Origin: Wuchereria bancrofti
Taxonomy: Eukaryota > Nematoda > Chromadorea > Rhabditida > Onchocercidae
DNA length: 64,000 nucleotides
NCBI GenBank assembly: GCA_005281725.1
Contig: SSBO01000010.1
Span: 800,461-864,460, forward strand
Direction of reading: 5' to 3'
Shown: positions 1 through 13,100 of the stretch, in pieces
Layout: the number at the start of each line of letters is the position of its first letter
Position numbering within the stretch: position 1 is the first letter of the stretch
Translations under genes and position numbers: made by a program
The notes under the pieces: model-generated
Database searches by the model: none
What the model was told of the DNA's origin: nothing
The model's input: the letters and a program-made list of their open reading frames with translations, nothing else

Positions 1-82
1 TAAGTTCATATTACAGGTCGATGTTGTTTGATGATTCTTTGACATTAAAATATTGAAAGTGTTGTTGATTACTATTTTGCAG

Positions 83-1599
83 CTATCGCAAATCAGTTTA
101 AGATAACTTTTCTAAGTGTAAAGGGACCTGAACTACTCAACAAATATGTTGGCCAAAGCGAAGCAAATGTTCGCAAAGGTAATGTGCTTTTTTACCAATC
201 TTAATTATGCATAATTATTCCTAAATCACATCACGTATTATTATCACGATAATAGAAGTATTGTAGATATTTAAAAATTGCTTGAATCATTTCTTATAGT
301 GTTTGAGAAAGCGCGACTGGCTGAGCCTTGTGTGTTATTCTTCGATGAACTCGATTCTCTTGCTTCCAAACGAGGTCGTTGCGGTGATTCTAATCGTGTA
401 GTTGATAAGTGTGTTTATCAGCTATAATTCAAGATCAACTGTCCTATAACTTGTTTGTCAGCTATAATTTTTGTAATATTATGTCGTCGTCATTTGCGCT
501 ATCAATTTCATACTTAATTTCAGCATTGTATCACAATTGACTGCAGAATTAGATTGCTTAGAAGATTCAAAAATCTTTGTTTTGGGTGCTACAAATCGGC
601 TTGATTTGTTAGATTCATCGCTGTTGAGGCCAGGAAGGTAATCCGGAAACTTATATAATATTCTGTTATAATTCGAGACTTTTCTACATACCCACTCGTT
701 GTAACAAATGAAAGATTCATTTCTTCTTATTCTTTTTACTCGTCCTTTATTTGTTTAAGGTTTGACAAAATCATTGAAGTAAGTGGAACAAGGGATGTTG
801 TAACACGTGAACGTATACTTCGTGCAGCTAGCAGGAATATAACATTTGCCGATGATGTTGATTTAAAAGAAATTGTATGCCATTAATGAGTTAATTTATC
901 TTTAAAATATCACTAACAGTAGAAATTAAAATTGATAACAGTTGTTGACATAATTCGTGATACTGTGAATGTGATAGCAGTAATAGTTTTTAACAAAGTA
1001 TGTTTGAAGTAATTTTGTTAACATAATCTGATGGCTTTTCATTAGTTTTGGATTCATAATTATAGCTATTTATCAAACTTTAGGTACGTTACTGATGTGC
1101 TCAAATTTTTTGGTGAAACAGCTTATTTCAATTTTTACTTTTTTTTTTTAAAAACTTGCTGTTTAGGCAGCGTCATGTGGTCATTTGTCGTCGGGAGCAG
1201 ATTTACATGCAGTAATTTCCCGTGCACAGATGGATGCAATACGAAAGCGCATTGGAGCTATAGAAACCGGAATGGCACTACCTGAGGAACAGCTGTTAAT
1301 CACACAGGATAATCTCAAAAATGCAGTAAGAGAGGTTAGTTTTTCTTGAGCTGTTTTCCTGATTTTAGAATAAAGGTGAACTTGATTAATTAACATTTGA
1401 TTTGATTATAAATTCTTTTGATGTTTGATCTTTTAAACTATTAAAGAAAATTATTGAGCTTTTGAAAAGTTACCACCAGAACGTAGAACTCTATAAGTCA
1501 ATAATTAAGAAATTACAATAGCATTCCTGCGGAAAAATGATACTTTTGCAGATAACTCCATCGTTTGGCGCAAATTGTAGACAGTTACATGGACTCTAA
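83..1599 (+). CDS. prx-6: Peroxisome biogenesis AAA ATPase PEX6, 3' part
   Basis: Six exons: 83-178, 300-408, 524-637, 760-874, 1167-1334, 1552-1599. All phases close, and the gene enters from the left edge, so the 5' half is missing. The encoded part is the second AAA domain (D2): [19 protein letters not shown], Walker B in [15 protein letters not shown], the sensor-1 stretch [20 protein letters not shown], then the lid helices around [20 protein letters not shown]6 partners with PEX1 in the hexamer that pulls the import receptor PEX5 out of the peroxisome membrane. The D2 order and spacing fit PEX6 better than PEX1, VCP or NSF, mainly from the [10 protein letters not shown] and [13 protein letters not shown] stretches. 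The last exon is short (16 codons, ends in CRQLHGL) and its acceptor TTTTGCAG is good. An AATAAA lies at 2049. I am confident of the family and less so of the last exon. Confidence 0.9.
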
Positions 1600-4500
1600 G
1601 CTTCTGATTATTTTGATATAAAGACTTAGACTTTTTTGGTCCCCGAAAAATAGCAATATTATCTTCATTTCTTCACGAAAAATCGTTGCATTAAATTGTG
1701 TTTTCTGCATTTTCATTTACTTTGTCACATCCTTATTTCTTTTTTAAAAAAATTGTGTTACTAAAATTGTTTTAGCCTTCGATCTGGTGCATATTGCACT
1801 CTGCCCATGTACTCTGATCATTCTTATGTAATATGTTTATAATAATTTTCAATTGTTGGACATTATGTACTAACGTATAAGTGCATATATTCTAATCGAT
1901 TTTGCTCAGAACTTATTTTTTGACCTCCTGAAACTTACTGTTAGTAAGATTCCTGTTATTCCTTCAAACATCTTAAAGTGGGCACCTGCTCGTCAATACC
2001 TGTCCACATGATTCCTTCCCAGAATTTTCCAATTTGTCATTCATATCAAATAAACTAATTGCGAAGATTACTTTTTTTTAATATTTTTGATTGTTAATGA
2101 ACAGGTGAACGATAAATTTACATTCATCCGTAAAGAAATAATAAATGACGGATGGTGTAGTGCTTTTGTCTCAGTGATATTACAATCATAAATAGTAAAC
2201 TGATTAGAATAACTTAATGGAAAGTTAGTCATAGAAAGAAACTTAATAATAAAATAATAGAAAGATCAATATTTAAACGGGAAATGAAGTGAAATCACTA
2301 TACATTTCCAAAAAGTTGTGCAACAATTCTAGAATTTCATTGTGCAGAAATATCTGCTATAAGCTGAATAAATTTATTTGTGGGAAGGCAGTCTCATTTA
2401 ACTTATCTACTACTTAATTTATCGGTAATTGCTGTGATTAGGCATCCTGATTGATTAATTTGAGCAGTAACATTAAAGAAATTGCACATAAATATTAAAT
2501 ATTTTGAAAGATCTATTACTATGATATTTTTCCTTCTGCTAAATTTAATCTGTTCAATTTTAAAATCTTCGCTTTTTTTTAAATTCACAGATGGCAAAAT
2601 TGATCATCTGAAATACTTTACGTAGTAAGAGAGGGAATTGATCATTCATTTCCAATCAATTTTATATTAAATTTTAATGCGATATTTAACATGCATGATT
2701 TTCAGTGATTTTCCAGTTTCTCTAAAGATAAAAAGTTTATTTAATTTTCTATTTTTATTATTATTATTTTTTGATAGCATCTGGAAGTTTCTATACCTTT
2801 CAATTTGTTGAGGATAGGTCGCTGTAACATTTAAAATATGAGAAAATTATTTTATTTTTCATTTAGAGGATGATATAGAAGGAAAGTTAGTTCATTATAT
2901 AACTTTAATTGGTTGATTCTATCATAATTACATTCAAGTATTCCTTTTCAATTTTTAATTACTGATACTTTTCTATTGTCATTATTCACCTTTTTTAGAT
3001 TCCTTTTTTTAAAATTTGAACACTTTCAGTTTGTTAAGTTCCTTTTTTTGTAATGCAAATTGGTTGTTACCAAACTATTCCATTTCTATATTTATTGCTA
3101 TTAATGATTGCATGGAAAGATGGAAATTATTGCCATTGATAATTGCATGAAAAGATGGAAATTTCTTTTTTGTTGTATATAAGGTCATTTATCTTTTTTT
3201 GATTAGAAAGAAAACAAAAAGAGATGAACTATGAAAAGGTCATATCAATTAATTTTTTCCTCACATATTGTTTCATCGTAATCAAACTATTGCTAATATT
3301 TTTTTAAAATTTAATAAACTAACACAAAATAATCGTTTCACTTTTTGATCTTTTACTCATATAAGTAATTTGATTTTTCTTGCTTTTTTCTTTTTTATTT
3401 TATGGAGGCAAGAACATTGCAATTTAAGGAAAGGCAAAGAACTCAAAAAAGAAAAGAATCATTGAAGTCTATTTGTTTTTTTTTTTTTGGCAAAAAGAGA
3501 ACTTTTAAGATAAGGGTGCTATTAATTTTAATTGACATTGTTAAGATTATTTTCATCACTCACATAAAAGCTTTCATTTGTTTGTCTAAATGACAGTGGC
3601 AGTGAACTGTCACTTATTTGAAGTTAGACGGCAAATTTTTTCGACTATCGTAAATGAATACTTCTACATATTAATTTGACTCTCAAAATTTGAAGAGAGG
3701 TCATAACAGTGACCGTAAAATGATCATTAAGTTTTGTTGCTGTTGAAGGGAAACATAAAAGAGAAAGAAGGATTAAAATATGCAGCGAAAGTTTGACAAT
3801 TAATTCATCATCTTAGATACTTTTTGCCAGACGAGTTGTACTTTCTAGTCTAATTAATAATACTCAAAGATAAGGTTTTTCAAATAATAGCATCAAATTC
3901 TTCATTATGATCTAAAGCTAACGATGATTTTGACATGGATAAGTATTTAAATTGAAAATTGAGACTCATTTCATTTTGTGAAATACTAAGTCTGTCAATA
4001 TCTAACAAAATTGCATTTGTTAAATATGAACTTTGGATGAAATAAAGTTGCTCTGAATGAAGGAGCGCTAACAAAACAGGAAACAAAATCACCAAATAGA
4101 CATTTATATTATCACAAATAGAAGAAAAAATGACAAAATATTTATTGATCTTCTTAGCAAAAAAGAAAAAATTCCATTTCGCTAAATTCATTTCATTTCA
4201 ATGAGAAATTTTTTATCTAATTAAATTTTTACATTTAATTATAGTTATACGAAATAACTAATTAACAACTAATAGTAATTATACCATTTCTAGAAGAGAA
4301 TGCTATTGTTGAAATTCTCGTTTAACTTCCGCCCAATTCAAGAATACACGTTTAATCACTAATCATTATCACTATTTAATGTTAAAATTAATGCAATGGA
4401 ACGTTTAGTTCATTTAGCTAAAGCACTACAATTTAATCAAAAAATGGGTCACTCGAAGTATTCATTTAATATAAGGCTAATGTGACATCACTTTAGGAAG

Positions 4501-7500
4501 TTTTGAAGATAAGTCGAGTCGAGGACACGTCGCCTTGCACATTCCCGTAATCACACATCTTATTGAGTATGCGTGATATGCGTGACAATTGAAGCTCAGA
4601 TAGGCGTCAACTGTTACGCAGCTTAAGTACTCTTACACTTTTCTATTAAAGTTAGACTAAAATTATTGCTGTCATTTCTTATCAAAATTATTTATTGATC
4701 AATTTGACAGTTACAGTCCACTAATTAATCATATTACATTATGATAAATTTATGTCATACTTACCGTTTGAACAACTTTTTGCAAGTTAAACACAAACTG
4801 AAATTGCAAGTAAACTTTAAGAAACATTCAGTTCCAATTTAAATTAATTTGAAGGATTTATAAGTTATTTTAAGATTATGATTTCCTTTAAAGTATACAA
4901 CTTTCTAATTCAATTGCAAGAAAAAAAAAATAAGTGAATAATATCCAGTAATTTCGTGCAATTTCGATTTATTGTTTTTGAAAAGTTTTCCAACAAACCG
5001 TAAATCAAAATGATTAAAGAGTTGGAGACAAATTTATTTACTTTATTGTAATAGAGAATGCTTGATGACTATTTGTTACTTTAAAGTTAAGAAAGTTTCT
5101 TACAATCAAAAAAATTTTTATGGCTTTAGCAAAATTACATCAAATTACATCAAAATTACATCATAAATTAATTATTACAAGAAAAAAGGCATTAAATAAG
5201 AAAATCTACTGATTAATTGAAGACAATTTATTTATTTTGGTGACAATATTACTAACTTTATGAAAAATTCACTTTTATGTAAGTAATAATTTCATAGTTA
5301 AATATTTATGTGTAAATACTACTTATTGCTATTTGTTAACATAATTAGCATTTCGAATCATTTCTTCTCTTTAAGAAAGTAGTGAATTTTTTGGAATTAT
5401 GACAGTAGTATGTTTAATTTTTTTCTTTCTCATAATCGTTATTTTTATTATTATTATTGTTTGGCTGAGAAGTCATGTTTTTAAATTTGAAGAATTTTAA
5501 ATATTTAATTTTTGAGCAAATAAAACACTTCATATTCCAATTTGATTTTCAAGATGTTATTTGTAATTCAATGTGAAGTATGCTTTTTTCATTTCCATAG
5601 AATATATTACTTCATGATAATCTCTTGTCTGACCTGAATTTTAGCCTTAATATTTCTTTTTTTTTTGCACAGCTCAAATCATTGAAAACCACTTCTCTCT
5701 TTGAAATCAGTCATTGCTTCTTTTGGATTTTTAAAACGTTTAATCAAAGGTTACCATCATTGGTTGAAAGTAATTTCTGGGTTACAATGTTGACCTCTAA
5801 CGTCAATTCCAATTAATCACAGATATTGCTTGCATTAGCAGATTAACACAGTTATTTAAAATTTTTCATTTTAAGTATCATACTGGAAAACTTACTCAGA
5901 AATAGTTTGTAAGTTTTTTCTTTTGAATTTTTAACTTTTTATTGAATTCATCACTGCACATATCACAATTTAGCAATTTAACTGTTACTTGGATTGTGTG
6001 ATATTAATAATAAGCAAATAATATTTCATTAATTCTAGACTTATTGACTAGTTAAGAGAATAAAATAAATGTTATCTCTGTTTTTCATACTTTCACATTT
6101 ATATTTCAGCGTCTTCTTAACATTTTAGTTTGACTGACTTTCTTCAGTGAAATCGACAATACCTGCAATTAATAAAATTCTACGACTATGTTTAAACAAC
6201 TGAAAGTTAATTTTATTGAGGAATTAAAAAAAAACAGAGAAAAAAATGAAAGCATTATAGAAAAGAAATATCGTCGTATCATTCTTTCAGTTATAAAAGA
6301 AATAGAATGCTCTTTCCGTATTTATCCTTTCGGTTATAAAAGGAAAGGAACACTTCCGTATTACATATTATCTGTCCCTGTTATCCTTTCATTCGTTCGA
6401 AAAAGAATTCTTCGAGATTCATCATTTATTTCTATATTTGAAAGCTTAATATTCAATCATTTTTAATTCAATAACTGATTAATCTTTAATTGATGAATGC
6501 TAACAACTATTCTAGAAAATTTAAATTACAGCAGTTATTGATATAACAGATAGAGAGTTAAATTATCCGAATGAAATTGTATGAGTATGAGAAATCGAGA
6601 AATATTGCCCGAGAATATCAGTCGAGAAATATCGCCGAAGAATATCAGTGTGTCCTGAAACGATTGATAAAGCATTCCTTCCGGTTGAATTAATTTCAGA
6701 CTTTCCTGTGGTCACAAATGCGCACATTGTATCCTTCCTTCTCACCTAAACCAGTTTTCTGCTCTTTTTTCTTTTTTATTTGTTTGTATTCAATGCTACA
6801 TTGTTAACAATTGATGAGTGGGCGCAAATTCCATCCAATCACACTGAAAACACCGAACGTTGATTTAAAATTAATGCTTTGTGTTAAATTAGTCGTTGTT
6901 CGTTATGATCGTTAGATAAATACAAATAGAATGAAGCAGAAATAAATGAGAGAGGAAAAGAAGTGAAAAGAGAGCTTTTGGAGTTTCTCGAAATAGAATA
7001 CCAAATTAGAAAAAAAAAAAAGAGTTGAATAGGAAATGAAGGATTGAAATTCATTGGAAGAAATTTGAAACAAATATGGTTGTGTGAAGTGGAACGTTTT
7101 TTCTTTCCATTTTATTGAAATTTCAAAATGTTTTAATAAGTCTGCTCATTTTCACTTATTATTTCGTTACAATCAATTTCACGCTACCTCCATTCTGAGA
7201 TTTCTCTTTTCAGCTCTTCTCCTTTCAACAATAACTGCAAATGAAAATTTCAATGGAATGAAAAAAAAAACGTTCATTTCACACAACGAAATTTGTTTCA
7301 AATTTCTTTCAGTGAATTCCAATTTTTTAAACTCGATACTTTATTCTCAGATTTTTTTTGAAAAATAGAAAAAGAACTGCTAAAGGTATAAACTGAGTTT
7401 AATTCGATAAAAAGCAAACAACTAGTGCAAGTTGTATGGAATGTTTGCATGCATCCAACATGTGCAAATTACATGCACATCTGACCTGCATGCTTTGCAT

Positions 7501-10195
7501 GCATTCAGTTTATATTGTATGAATTATTACTATTTCTGTGTTATCACTAGCAATAGTGAAATTTTTAATGGTTTGATAATTTAGTGATATTTACTAATGT
7601 ATTTCATTCATTATTTGTTATATTATCATGATATGAAATCCATTAATTGTTATATTATCATGATATGAACTGATTAATCATATTTCTTTTACAAAAGTGG
7701 ATTTTTAAATTTATTTTTTAACATTATCAATTTATTTACCGCAACAAACCGAAATGAATTTGCTAAATATTTCATTAAATACCCATTGAACTTTAATCGC
7801 TCAAATTTTTAGGTTTCAATTAAAAATATGACTGCTACAAAAGGGAAACATATTAAATTGCAACATTTCATTATGATTAGTCTTTCATCGTCAAATGAAC
7901 AAATTTTTAATTTTTGTTATTTTCTTATTTTTGTTTTGAAACTTCAACTAAAATGAAATTCGTCGCATCATATCTCTTTAACACTTTTAGTAATACTTTT
8001 CAACAATGTAAAATCCGACATGACAACTTTTGCAACTTTGAAAAGTAAACATATTATGCATAATGTAAGTTAATATTCATAGAAATCCATTCACTATAAC
8101 AGTTTTAATTCGTTTTCTTTTTCTCATTTCTATGGTAAATATCTAAAAGAGTTGAAAATTTACGAATAAATTTACCGTTTGCTTCATTCCATTTATTAAT
8201 TCAACTGTAATACTTTCATTTCCTTCCATTATCTTTTAAAATCCTTTTCAACAAATCGTTTTGCTTCGTATGGTCAGCAATGGAAATATTTAAGATTTCA
8301 ACATTGACAGAAAGAATTTCAACAGTAAACGTTAGACCAGTTTAATTGTTAGTAAAATATCAGAAATTAATTATTCATCAGTATCATACATCAAAAAGTT
8401 ACCATCAGCAAAAACTGATTGATTAAAACTTCTATACTATACGTTATGATATCAATTTTAAAGCAAAAGAATGGAGAATACTTTTCTTTCTAAAGTAATT
8501 TCCTTTTAGTTACTTCTAGAACTTTCAAGTATCATTGATAAATTGATTTATTATGTATTAGTATTTTTGATTTACTGATAAATATATGCTTGGCATATAA
8601 AATTTATTTCAAATAAGAAAAAGGATGGGTGAAAAATGAGAACTGAAAAGTCAAAAGTGATAATGAATCACATCATTCACACCAATAAATTGTTCGTTTT
8701 TGTCATTCTGAGATAAGCATTTCTCAGGTTGACCTACTAAATAGTAAACAATTTTGGCCTTTGTCAGTTATTGAATCTTTTTGTTTGTTTAATTATATCT
8801 GTTTGGTTAATAAAAATTAACAGTGTTAGCCATTTATACATAATCTCAATGATTGTTTATTATCATTTTCATCAATTTTTAACTTTTTAATCTTTGTTAA
8901 TTCATGCTACTATAATTTCTACGTTTAGCTATTTAATGAAGAATTTGTATCATAAATCATTCGATTTAATCCTATTTCTTAACTCTTTTTCGAATTGAAA
9001 TATGTAATGTGAGAGTGACAGAAAGGGAATGGTAGAAGAGAGAGATGGAAAATGATGAGAAGGGCAATGGGGCGGAAAACGGAAGAGATGCGCTCGAAAG
9101 AAAATTAGAAAGAAGTTAATGAAATTTGTTATCAGTCCTGTGCAATGCTCCCTCCCTTTTCGTGACCATTTGAAACATTGTCATTGTTTTGACCATTCTA
9201 ATCGTGGCCATATGTCATTGTCCTCATTTGAGCTGCTTAAATCTCGAGGATATTGCAGACTTACTTACTTCAATGAATAGGCTTACTTTTCAAAAATTTC
9301 AATTTCTAATAGGAAAAAGAGATCCTATTTCGGTCTTATTTTTTTTTTTTTATTATTTAAATGACATTTTCTATTTTAATATGTATACAAGTGATCTCAC
9401 TATGAAATTCATAGAGCAATCAATATGAAATTAAATTAAACTTTGACCTTTTTTTTTAAAAAAAAGGAGAAAAAAATTGTTGGAGGCGATTTAAACAAGA
9501 AAGAAAAGAAATGATAGTACTTCTAGAAGATATCACTTAATAGAAATTAGATATAAACGATTGTTAATGGAAGTTCAATTGTGATTGATCCTATACTGAT
9601 AATAACAAAAAAGCTTTTTATCAAACATTTTTCAGTAAGTTTTATTATCAGTGTTGTTGCTGCTATTGTTACTATTGATATATGATTCTGTATGAAAAGT
9701 GATAACATCAGTGAAACTAGACGAGTCATTTCGGGTTGTCCTTGAAGTCATCTTGGCCTCAATTTGTTGTGTGTGTGTATGTGATAATATTTCGATTCTA
9801 ACATACATATATGTCTCCGTAATTCTTTAGCCTTTCCTCCTATATCATTCAGTTTACTGACAACAAGGCGCCAATCACAGATTATCACTAACATCGTCTC
9901 ATTATCATCACTGGTACTATTATCGATAACACTACTTACTATATTACTATTATTATTCTATTACTATTACGATTACCTGAAAACTGGAAAAGTATTATTT
10001 GTGAGTGATAATTGTCTTTTAAGCTTTTTCAAATTAGTTTCTTATCCGAAATTAGCAAACAACGATTTCTACTTTTTCTTCTATAGCAAAAGCATTCAGC
10101 AAATATTGCCTGCCACTAAGTGCGGTCAAAATACTTTATAATTCGAAATTATTTTATTATATGAACTGCAATAATTCAATTAATCTTTGATTACT
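1600..10195. other. Long AT-rich intergenic region
   Basis: About 8.6 kb between PEX6 and the PDZ gene. It contains homopolymer A/T runs, short imperfect duplications (3090-3160, 5141-5165, 6590-6650, 7611-7670) and a nested palindromic TGCATGCA block (7443-7504). No open frame here has coding-like composition over a useful length. The best short segment is 4497-4576, listed under findings. I saw no tRNA and no transposase or reverse-transcriptase motif. It probably holds the 3' UTR of PEX6 and the upstream region of the PDZ gene. Confidence 0.6.
7591..7670. repeat. Direct repeat of about 22 bp with TATCATGATA palindrome
   Basis: Two copies of a 22-base unit beginning TGTTATATTATCATGATATG, separated by about 15 bases. 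Each copy carries the perfect palindrome TATCATGATA. No gene is near, so this looks like a local duplication in spacer DNA. Confidence 0.6.
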
Positions 10196-13100
10196 ATGTT
10201 GTGCAGAAAGAGAAGCAATCAGATTAGATCACACTTCACACTAACACTGATAATTTTGATAACTGTTGCACCGAATGCTGTTTTGGCTGAACGAAGTTGC
10301 TTCACAGCAAGCCAAATTGCTGGTATCATATTTGTGACATCGTTTACGACATTCTTCGCTGTTATTGGCATCGCAATGCTACTATGGTACTTGTATCGAA
10401 ATCGAACAATTGATAAAAGTATGATATTTGCAATTTTAATTTAATCTGTTATTTTAGAAATTTGAAAATTCTGAAGAATCTCAGACTTTGTGCATTTTAA
10501 AAATTGTAAATTTCTTCAATGACACTTTTATATTTTTAAATGTTGCAGTGCAACAAACTTTTAAATGTAACAAAGTGCAAAAAAAAATATGAAAAAATTA
10601 ATTAAGTGTTATTAGTTCAAATGTAGTTTTCCTCAAAAGGTACTTTTTTTTCGGATTTTTTAGAGGAGATTTTAGGTACATTCAACTTTTATCAATTCTC
10701 TGAGTAATTTAATACAAAATTCTAGCTAAAAATAAAAATTCTTGAAATCTATCAAAGTTTAGTAGCACTTGTTAAATAAAATAATTGTTTAAATAAATGA
10801 GTGGTACTTGTAAAATGAGTGATTTCATGGCAGAATTCTTATCTTTTCTTCATTCTTGAAAATAAAATCAAACTTGAAGTGAATTATATTCATTCAAGTC
10901 ATTTAAAATCTTTAATCTTTTTTGCAAAAAGTTGATCATTGGCTAAAGAAATTTGAGAAATATTTGAAAGAAAGACAAAAAAGAAGAAATTATAAAATTT
11001 AATATATTAACTTGTGCAGTAATTTTTTTCCATTTTTTAGCGAAATAATTTATCAAATTTATGAAAATAATAAAAAAAAGTAAAAATATTTGGAAAAACC
11101 ATCAAATTTCTACTTATAATTTGATGAAAAATTAAATTATATGCGTTGCTGATTAAAAATACAAATTATTATAATATCCGAGAAAATTTTTCCATATTGT
11201 TTAAGTGATATTTGCAAATCTGAACTGAAATGTAAGCTGTTGTAATGATAATTGGAAATTAAAAGTGAATTTTATTTTGTTTGAGAGATTGGTGGAACGG
11301 CACCAACTCGTTATCAGCGATTGTTATCAGTAGCATTAGAAGACAAACATTCACTCAGCCACATTTCATAGCAAAACGGCAAAATGTAAACGTAGGCAAA
11401 TTGGATTTGAAATCAAAAAAAAGCGATTTAATTAAGAAATGTTTTTTGTTTTATTCTTCTTGGGAAGGACGAAAAAAGTATTTATGTCTCAATAAAATTG
11501 TTACGATACGATGTTTTCAATAATTTAATCCAAATCTTTTATTTGGTTGAAATCTACTCTTTCATTTAATTAAAATATTTTTGGATTAAAGTATTTGTCT
11601 TGCATGAGATACTTAGATTCGTTATATTCCACAAATTTAAATTTTTTTTAAGGAACAAATTTTTATTTCGAATTAATCATTTCAAAATAAACGAACAAAA
11701 TACGTAACTAAACATTGCAAATAAAAATAACATTTTATTCATAAATTCCATTCCCTCATTTTCATGCACAAATATAAATTTTTAAAAAACTTTTTTTTTC
11801 GAAAAATTAATGAAATTTTAAAAGAATTACAAAATAATGTACTTTTTCATCTTTTTGGATATTGTTAAATAGTTCAAATGTCAAAACTCGATAAGACATT
11901 GTAACATTGTGATAGTACTTATTCCCCCCCCCCCCCCCCCCCCCCCCCCCCGCCACATCTCATCAATAATTGTTATACGGCATTTTTGCATTCGAATTTA
12001 AAAATGTAGGAATGAATAAAGTCAAATTTTGAAATGTAAATCTTTTTGAAAATTATTAATCCCACACGTGAAAATATTTTATTGATTTGTCTTTATTACT
12101 TCAACAAATTATGCATAACTACAAAATATTATGAAAGTTTTATTTCATCAAACTAAAAACTAAATACTTTTATCTCTAACATAGTATTACTTCTCACCCA
12201 GAAATCTTTGTTTTTGTTTAAAATTTTAATAAATAATAATAAGTGAAAATCAACAAATGGAATATTATTTTGGTGATTATTCAAAGTTAGCGATAATATC
12301 GCACTTTGAATGCAAAGTAATTTCCCATTAATTGCGCCGTACTCATTTCTTTCCTTTTTATGAAAGAAAGATGAAAAAGTTAACTTAAAAAAAGTGAAAT
12401 CAAATTAAATTTCATTGATCAAGATAAGAGATAAAAATTTTCGGAATATTTTTACGCTTGAAAAGAAAGAGATGAATATTTCCAATTTGAATGCTCAAAT
12501 TTTTCAGTCTTTTTCTTCGGCCTTTCTCAAATGGAACAAATTAAGTTTCAGAAATTGCAGTACTAGTAAAAATTGCAATATTATTTTACTTGTTAAATTC
12601 TATCCTTACAAATGCATTCTGTCATATATTATTTGTGACAGAAAAACGCCTCAATTTGAGACGCATTTCTCTCACTCTTACGTCATTTTTGTCAATTTTC
12701 ACTTAGACTCTTTCTAAATTAAATTACAACTTATTTTTCGATAAAATTAAATAATTTCTTTCTTCCTGCTCGTTTTTCAAGTAAACTAAAAATTTCTCCT
12801 TCTTCTTTCAAACTTCCCTTATCATTTACTATTTTAATAAAATAATAATTATTTCTTCCAAACGGAAACTTCAAAAGAATTCAGCAATGTTTATTTAATT
12901 AAATTTGTGGCTGGTAAAGAAAGTTTGAAAAAAGTCTGACGAGAGACGAATGATTGCATTTAGAAATTGCAATTTGCGAAGAATATCACAACATATAGAA
13001 TTAAAAAACATGGTTATCCAGAATAAGCCTATAAGAACTATTGTGATAAATAAGTAGTAATCAATTTTTAGAATTCATTACTCAAGTATTAATTCTTTGA

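Noticed and set aside
6188..6466. A 92-residue plus-strand frame
   Set aside because: Composition is Lys/Ile/Phe-rich and built partly from a local duplication (GTTATAAAAG units); no splice context or family.
1600..10195. Possible bacterial (Wolbachia) insert or retroelement in the large gap
   Set aside because: No long open frames, no reverse-transcriptase or transposase motifs, no composition change, no terminal repeats.
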